Below, piece after piece: positions 52,901-61,900 of a stretch of 64,000 nt of DNA. Each line of letters opens with the position of its first letter. Within the stretch, counting starts at the first letter, position 1. Source of the DNA: Vibrio celticus (GTDB lineage Bacteria > Pseudomonadota > Gammaproteobacteria > Enterobacterales > Vibrionaceae); the NCBI RefSeq assembly GCF_024347335.1, contig NZ_AP025464.1, positions 310,001 through 374,000 of the forward strand, read 5' to 3'. Made by a program: the position numbers and the translations under genes. A model generated the notes under the pieces. The model made no database searches, was not told the DNA's origin, and saw only the letters and a list, made by a program, of their open reading frames with translations.

Positions 52901-55900
52901 GGTGATGCGACGGTTGTAGCTAACGACGATGGTAGCTTTACCATTACGCCAGATGAGAACTTCAACGGTGACATCGATATCAGTTTCGATATCTCAGATG
53001 GCACCAACACGGTTCAAGCTTCAGCAGACCTAACCGTTAATCCAGTTAACGACCTACCAGTACCACAAGATCAACAGTTCAGCGTTGAAGAAGATGGCAC
53101 GCTCATCTTCACCGATGCAGACCTGTTAACCGGTGCTACAGATATTGAAGGTGACAACCTGACGGTTGAAGGTGTGACCTACGACGGCGGTGACGGTATT
53201 CTTACCGACAACGGTAACGGCACGTATACCTTTGCTCCGAATGAGAATTTCAATGGCAATGTAAACTTCGGTTTTGATGTGTCAGATGGCACCGATACGG
53301 TCTCTGCAAACATCGATGTGAGCGTGACGGCGGTTGATGATGCGCCTGTATCGGGTGACCTAGCGTACTCAATCGACGAAGATGGTTCGATTCGTCTAAG
53401 TCAAGAGCAGTTGCTATCACAAGCCTCTGACGTGGAAGGCGATGACCTTACTGCTAGCGACTTAACGGTTGGTGGTGATGCGACGGTTGTAGCCAACGAT
53501 GATGGCAGCTTTACCATCACGCCAGATGAGAACTTCAATGGTGACATCGATATCAGTTTCGATATCTCAGATGGCACCAACACGGTTCAAGCTTCAGCAG
53601 ACCTAACCGTTAATCCAGTTAACGACCTACCAGTACCACAAGATCAACAGTTCAGCGTTGAAGAAGATGGCACGCTCATCTTCACCGATGCAGACCTGTT
53701 AACCGGTGCTACAGATATTGAAGGTGACAACCTAACGGTTGAAGGTGTGACCTACGATGGCGGCGACGGTATTCTTACTGATAACGGTAATGGTACGTAC
53801 ACCTTCGCTCCAAACGAAAACTTCAATGGCGATGTAAACTTCGGTTTCGATGTCTCTGACGGTACCGATACGGTCTCTGCCAATATCGATGTAAGTGTGA
53901 CGGCGGTTGATGATGCACCTGTATCGGGTGACCTAGCGTACTCAATCGACGAGGACGGTTCGATTCGTCTAAGCCAAGAGCAGTTGCTTTCTCAAGCATC
54001 TGACGTAGAAGGTGATGACCTGACAGCTAGCGGCCTAACGGTTGGTGGTGATGCGACGGTTGTAGCCAACGACGATGGCAGCTTTACGATTACGCCAGAT
54101 GAGAACTTCAATGGTGACATCGATATCAGTTTCGATATCTCTGATGGCACCAATACCGTTCAAGCTTCTGCAGACCTTACTGTTAATCCAGTTAATGACC
54201 TGCCAGTGCCACAAGAACAACAGTTCAGCGTTGAAGAAGATGGCACGCTCATCTTTACTGATGCAGACCTGTTAACCGGTGCAACGGACATTGAAGGTGA
54301 CAACCTAACGGTTGAAGGTGTGACCTACGACGGTGGCGACGGCATCCTTACCGACAACGGTAATGGTACTTACACCTTTGCTCCGAATGAGAATTTCAAT
54401 GGCGATGTCAACTTCGGTTTTGATGTATCAGATGGCACCGATACAGTATCAGCAAACATCGATGTGAGTGTTACTGCGGTTGATGATGCGCCAGTATCGG
54501 GTGACCTCGCGTACTCAATCGATGAAGACGGTTCGATTCGTCTAAGTCAAGAGCAGTTGCTATCACAAGCCTCTGACGTGGAAGGCGATGACCTTACTGC
54601 TAGCGACTTAACGGTTGGTGGTGATGCGACGGTTGTAGCCAACGATGATGGCAGCTTTACCATCACGCCAGATGAGAACTTCAATGGTGACATCGATATC
54701 AGTTTCGATATCTCAGATGGCACCAACACGGTTCAAGCTTCAGCAGACCTAACCGTTAATCCAGTTAACGACCTACCAGTACCACAAGATCAACAGTTCA
54801 GCGTTGAAGAAGATGGCACGCTCATCTTCACCGATGCAGACCTGTTAACCGGTGCTACAGATATTGAAGGTGACAACCTAACGGTTGAAGGTGTGACCTA
54901 CGATGGCGGCGACGGTATTCTTACTGATAACGGTAATGGTACGTACACCTTCGCTCCAAACGAAAACTTCAATGGCGATGTAAACTTCGGTTTCGATGTC
55001 TCTGACGGTACCGATACGGTCTCTGCCAATATCGATGTAAGTGTGACTGCGGTTGATGATGCACCTGTATCGGGTGACCTAGCGTACTCAATCGACGAGG
55101 ACGGTTCGATTCGTCTAAGCCAAGAGCAGTTGCTTTCTCAAGCATCTGACGTAGAAGGTGATGACCTGACAGCTAGCGGCCTAACGGTTGGTGGTGATGC
55201 GACGGTTGTAGCTAACGACGATGGTAGCTTTACCATTACGCCAGATGAGAACTTCAACGGTGACATCGATATCAGTTTCGATATCTCAGATGGCACCAAC
55301 ACGGTTCAAGCTTCAGCAGACCTAACCGTTAATCCAGTTAACGACCTACCAGTACCACAAGATCAACAGTTCAGCGTTGAAGAAGATGGCACGCTCATCT
55401 TCACCGATGCAGACCTGTTAACAGGTGCTACAGATATTGAAGGTGACAACCTGACGGTTGAAGGTGTGACCTACGACGGCGGTGACGGTATTCTTACCGA
55501 CAACGGTAACGGCACGTATACCTTTGCTCCGAATGAGAATTTCAATGGCGATGTAAACTTCGGTTTTGATGTGTCAGATGGCACCGATACGGTCTCTGCA
55601 AACATCGATGTGAGCGTGACGGCGGTTGATGATGCGCCTGTATCGGGTGACCTAGCGTACTCAATCGACGAGGACGGTTCGATTCGTCTAAGCCAAGAGC
55701 AGTTGCTTTCTCAAGCATCTGACGTAGAAGGTGATGACCTGACAGCTAGCGGCCTAACGGTTGGTGGTGATGCGACGGTTGTAGCCAACGACGATGGCAG
55801 CTTTACGATTACGCCAGATGAGAACTTCAACGGTGACATCGATATCAGTTTCGATATCTCTGATGGCACCAATACCGTTCAAGCTTCTGCAGACCTTACT

Positions 55901-58900
55901 GTTAATCCAGTTAATGACCTGCCAGTGCCACAAGAACAACAGTTCAGCGTTGAAGAAGATGGCACGCTCATCTTTACTGATGCAGACCTGTTAACCGGTG
56001 CAACGGACATTGAAGGTGACAACCTAACGGTTGAAGGTGTGACCTACGACGGTGGCGACGGCATCCTTACCGACAACGGTAATGGTACTTACACCTTTGC
56101 TCCGAATGAAAACTTCAATGGCGATGTCAACTTCGGTTTTGATGTATCAGATGGCACCGATACAGTATCAGCAAACATCGATGTGAGTGTTACTGCGGTT
56201 GATGATGCGCCAGTATCGGGTGACCTCGCGTACTCAATCGATGAAGACGGTTCGATTCGTTTAAGCCAAGAGCAGTTGCTATCTCAAGCATCAGATATTG
56301 AAGGCGATGACCTTACTGCTAGCGACTTAACGGTTGGTGGTGATGCGACGGTTGTAGCCAACGATGATGGCAGCTTTACCATCACGCCAGATGAGAACTT
56401 CAATGGTGACATCGATATCAGTTTCGATATCTCAGATGGCACCAACACGGTTCAAGCTTCAGCAGACCTAACCGTTAATCCAGTTAACGACCTACCAGTA
56501 CCACAAGATCAACAGTTCAGCGTTGAAGAAGATGGCACGCTCATCTTCACCGATGCAGACCTGTTAACCGGTGCTACAGATATTGAAGGTGACAACCTAA
56601 CGGTTGAAGGTGTGACCTACGATGGCGGCGACGGTATTCTTACTGATAACGGTAATGGTACGTACACCTTCGCTCCAAACGAAAACTTCAATGGCGATGT
56701 AAACTTCGGTTTCGATGTCTCTGACGGTACCGATACGGTCTCTGCCAATATCGATGTAAGTGTGACTGCGGTTGATGATGCACCTGTATCGGGTGACCTA
56801 GCGTACTCAATCGACGAGGACGGTTCGATTCGTCTAAGCCAAGAGCAGTTGCTTTCTCAAGCATCTGACGTAGAAGGTGATGACCTGACAGCTAGCGGCC
56901 TAACGGTTGGTGGTGATGCGACGGTTGTAGCTAACGACGATGGTAGCTTTACCATTACGCCAGATGAGAACTTCAACGGTGACATCGATATCAGTTTCGA
57001 TATCTCAGATGGCACCAACACGGTTCAAGCTTCAGCAGACCTAACCGTTAATCCAGTTAACGACCTACCAGTACCACAAGATCAACAGTTCAGCGTTGAA
57101 GAAGATGGCACGCTCATCTTCACCGATGCAGACCTGTTAACAGGTGCTACAGATATTGAAGGTGACAACCTGACGGTTGAAGGTGTGACCTACGACGGCG
57201 GTGACGGTATTCTTACCGACAACGGTAACGGCACGTATACCTTTGCTCCGAATGAGAATTTCAATGGCGATGTAAACTTCGGTTTTGATGTGTCAGATGG
57301 CACCGATACGGTCTCTGCAAACATCGATGTGAGCGTGACGGCGGTTGATGATGCGCCTGTATCGGGTGACCTCGCGTACTCAATCGACGAAGATGGTTCG
57401 ATTCGTCTAAGTCAAGAGCAGTTGCTATCACAAGCCTCTGACGTGGAAGGCGATGACCTTACTGCTAGCGACTTAACGGTTGGTGGTGATGCGACGGTTG
57501 TAGCCAACGATGATGGCAGCTTTACCATCACGCCAGATGAGAACTTCAATGGTGACATCGATATCAGTTTCGATATCTCAGATGGCACCAACACGGTTCA
57601 AGCTTCAGCAGACCTAACCGTTAATCCAGTTAACGACCTACCAGTACCACAAGATCAACAGTTCAGCGTTGAAGAAGATGGCACGCTCATCTTCACCGAT
57701 GCAGACCTGTTAACCGGTGCTACAGATATTGAAGGTGACAACCTAACGGTTGAAGGTGTGACCTACGATGGCGGCGACGGTATTCTTACTGATAACGGTA
57801 ATGGTACGTACACCTTCGCTCCAAACGAAAACTTCAATGGCGATGTAAACTTCGGTTTCGATGTCTCTGACGGTACCGATACGGTCTCTGCCAATATCGA
57901 TGTAAGTGTGACTGCGGTTGATGATGCACCTGTATCGGGTGACCTAGCGTACTCAATCGACGAGGACGGTTCGATTCGTCTAAGCCAAGAGCAGTTGCTT
58001 TCTCAAGCATCTGACGTAGAAGGTGATGACCTGACAGCTAGCGGCCTAACGGTTGGTGGTGATGCGACGGTTGTAGCTAACGACGATGGTAGCTTTACCA
58101 TTACGCCAGATGAGAACTTCAACGGTGACATCGATATCAGTTTCGATATCTCAGATGGCACCAACACGGTTCAAGCTTCAGCAGACCTAACCGTTAATCC
58201 AGTTAACGACCTACCAGTACCACAAGATCAACAGTTCAGCGTTGAAGAAGATGGCACGCTCATCTTCACCGATGCAGACCTGTTAACAGGTGCTACAGAT
58301 ATTGAAGGTGACAACCTGACGGTTGAAGGTGTGACCTACGACGGCGGTGACGGTATTCTTACCGACAACGGTAACGGCACGTATACCTTTGCTCCGAATG
58401 AAAACTTCAATGGCGATGTCAACTTCGGTTTTGATGTATCAGATGGCACCGATACAGTATCAGCAAACATCGATGTGAGTGTTACTGCGGTTGATGATGC
58501 GCCAGTATCGGGTGACCTCGCGTACTCAATCGATGAAGACGGTTCGATTCGTTTAAGCCAAGAGCAGTTGCTATCTCAAGCATCAGATATTGAAGGCGAT
58601 GACCTTACTGCTAGCGACTTAACGGTTGGTGGTGATGCGACGGTTGTAGCCAACGATGATGGCAGCTTTACCATCACGCCAGATGAGAACTTCAATGGTG
58701 ACATCGATATCAGTTTCGATATCTCAGATGGCACCAACACGGTTCAAGCTTCTGCAGACCTTACGGTTAATCCAGTTAATGATTTACCAGTGCCTCAAGA
58801 TCAACAGTTCAGTATTGCCGAAGACGGTACTTTACTGTTCACAGACGAGGATCTGCTTACAGGCGCGACAGACGTTGAAGGTGATAACCTGACGGTTGAG

Positions 58901-61900
58901 GGCATCACTTATGAAGGCACTGATGGCGTACTGACTGACTTGGGTGAGGGATCATATAGCTTTGCGCCAAACGAAAACTTCAATGGTGATGTGAGCTTTA
59001 GCTTCGATGTGTCAGACGGTACCGATACGGTGTCTGCAAACATTGACGTTAGCGTGACTCCGGAAAATGATCCTCCAGTTGCGGGTTCTACTTCTTACAC
59101 CGTAAATGAAGATAACTCGATTACCATTTCTGATGCACAACTATTGGCAACATCTTCAGATATTGAAGGTGATGTATCCATAGACAGCGTGACTTACTCT
59201 GGTAGTGACGGTGTCCTCGAAATCAATGGTAACGGCACTTACACCTTCTCGCCAAATGAGAACTTCAGCGGTGAAATTGCACTGGATGTGGTTGTTGCTG
59301 ATGAAGATGGTGCGACCGATGCGACGACTGCGGGCATCAATGTTCTTGAAGTGAACGATCCGCCGGTCGCAGGCCCAACGTCTTACACCATTGATGAAGA
59401 TTCAGTACTGACCTTCAGTGAGTCTCAAGTATTGCTTAATGCCTCAGATGTAGAAGGGGATGTTGAGCTTGTTGGTATTAGCTACGATGGCCCTGAAGGT
59501 ATCTTCTCAGTAAATGGTGATGGCACTTGTAGCTTCGCTCCGAATGAGAACTTTAATGGCCAAGTACAGCTTGATGTCACCATTCGTGATGAAGACGGTG
59601 CAGAAGTGGAAACCGTCATCAATGTTGACGTATTACCAATCAATGATGCGCCAGTGTCTGGTGATTTGGCTTACAACGTTAATGAAGATGGCTCAATCAC
59701 ACTGAGCCAAGATCAGCTGCTGTCTCAAGCGTCCGATGTAGAAGGCGAAGATCTAACCGCAAGCGACTTAACAGTTGGTGGTGATGCGACGGTTGTAGCT
59801 AACGATGACGGCAGTTTCACCATCACACCTGATGCGAACTTCAATGGTGACATTGATATTCAATTCAACATCACTGACGGTACTGACACGGTTCAAGCAA
59901 CCGCCGATCTTACTGTTAACCCAGTTAATGACTTGCCGGTTCCTCAAGACCAACAATTCAGTATCGCAGAAGACGGTACGCTTCAATTTACAGACGCCGA
60001 CTTACTTACCGGTGCCACCGATATTGATGGCGACGACTTAACCGTTGAAGGTATTAGCTATACAGGTGGTGATGGCGTACTGACCGACCACGGTGATGGT
60101 ACTTATACCTTTGCGCCAAATGAAAACTTCAATGGCGATGTGAACTTCAGTTTCGGTGTCTCTGATGGCACAGAAACAGTCAGCGCTAACATTGATGTGA
60201 GTGTGACTCCTGAGAACGATCCGCCAGTTGCGGGTTCAACCTCATACATGGTCAATGAAGACCATGCCATCACAATTTCTGATGAACAGTTGTTAGCTAA
60301 CTCTTCGGATATTGAAGGTGCCGTGTCGGTTGATACTGTGACTTACAGTGGCACTGATGGTGTGTTCCAAGATAACGGCGATGGCAGCTATACCTTCCTT
60401 CCTAATGAAAACTTCAGCGGTGATATCAGCCTTGATGTGATTGTTGCAGATGAAGAAGGTGCAATTGATGAAACCACAGCAGGTATTACCGTTCTTGAAG
60501 TGAACGATCCACCAGTTGCGGGTCCAACGTCATACACCATTGACGAAGATTCGGTTCTGACGTTCAGTGAATCTCAGGTTCTTGTGAATGCTTCGGATAT
60601 CGAAGGCGATGTAGAACTTGTTGGCATTAACTACGATGGCTCTGACGGTATCTTCACTGTAAATGGTGATGGTACATGCAGTTTTGCACCCAACGAAAAC
60701 TTCAATGGTCAGGTTCAACTGGGTGTGACCATTCAAGATGAAGATGGTGCAACGGTTGAAACACACATTAACGTTGATGTATTGCCAATCAATGATGCAC
60801 CAGTATCGGGCGATTTGGCTTACACCATCAATGAAGATAGTTCTATCACGTTAAGCCAAGAGCAATTGCTTGCAAGAGCCGATGATATCGATAGCGACAA
60901 CTTAGAAGCTATCAACCTATCTACTGATGAAAATGCGACCATCCAACACAATGATGATGGCAGCTACACCATTACACCTAACGCCGACTACAACGGTGAC
61001 CTAGACCTGAACTTCGATATCATCGATAACGATGGTGGTTCAGTTCAAGTTGGCCTAGACATTACCGTGAATCCGGTTAATGACTTGCCACAAGCGCAAG
61101 ATCAACAGTTCACGATTGAAGAAGACGGCACGTTACTCTTCACCGATGCTGACCTGCTTGCAGGCGCGTCGGATGTTGATGGTGATGAACTGTCGATTGA
61201 AAACGTGCTCTACACAGGTGCAGATGGTGTTCTTAGCGATAATGGCGACGGCACATACAGCTTTGCTCCAAACGAGAACTTCAATGGTGATGTTCAATTC
61301 TCATTCGATGTCTCTGACGGTACTGATTCAACATCAGCTGTTATTGATGTCAGCGTAACGCCTGAGAATGATCCACCGGTAGCGGGATCAACATCGTACA
61401 CAGTTCAAGAAGATGGCCAAATCACGATCAGTGATGAGCAACTATTGGCAAACTCTTCCGATGTAGAAGGCGATGTATCATTGTCTGGAGTATCGTACTC
61501 CGGTGATGACGGCTCTTTTGTTGATAATGGCAATGGTACTTACACCTTTACGCCAAATGAAAACTTCGATGGTGATATTTCACTAGACGTTGTTGTCGTT
61601 GACGAAGACGGTGCAACCGCAACCACAACCGCTGGCATCGATGTTATTGCTGTGAATGATGGACCTGAAACTTCGGGCATTCAGGCTGAAGTCGATGAAG
61701 ATAATTCAATCACCATTACTCAAGAGCAGTTGCTTGCAAACGCAACCGACATTGAGGGTGATGAGTTAACGGCATCTAACCTTCAAACCAACGATCCCGA
61801 TGCAACAATTGTTACTAATGACGATGGTTCATTCACCATTACGCACACAGAAAACTTCAATGGTGAGTTGGACTTCACATACAACATCAGTGATGGTGAG

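Noticed and set aside
49390..57594. Identical 60-residue leftward frames repeated through the adhesin
   Set aside because: They are antisense shadows of the 573-bp units and recur only because the DNA does. They have no ribosome sites.
48761..59074. Regular repeats that might suggest a CRISPR array or satellite DNA
   Set aside because: The units are coding in one frame, 573 bp long and have no spacers.
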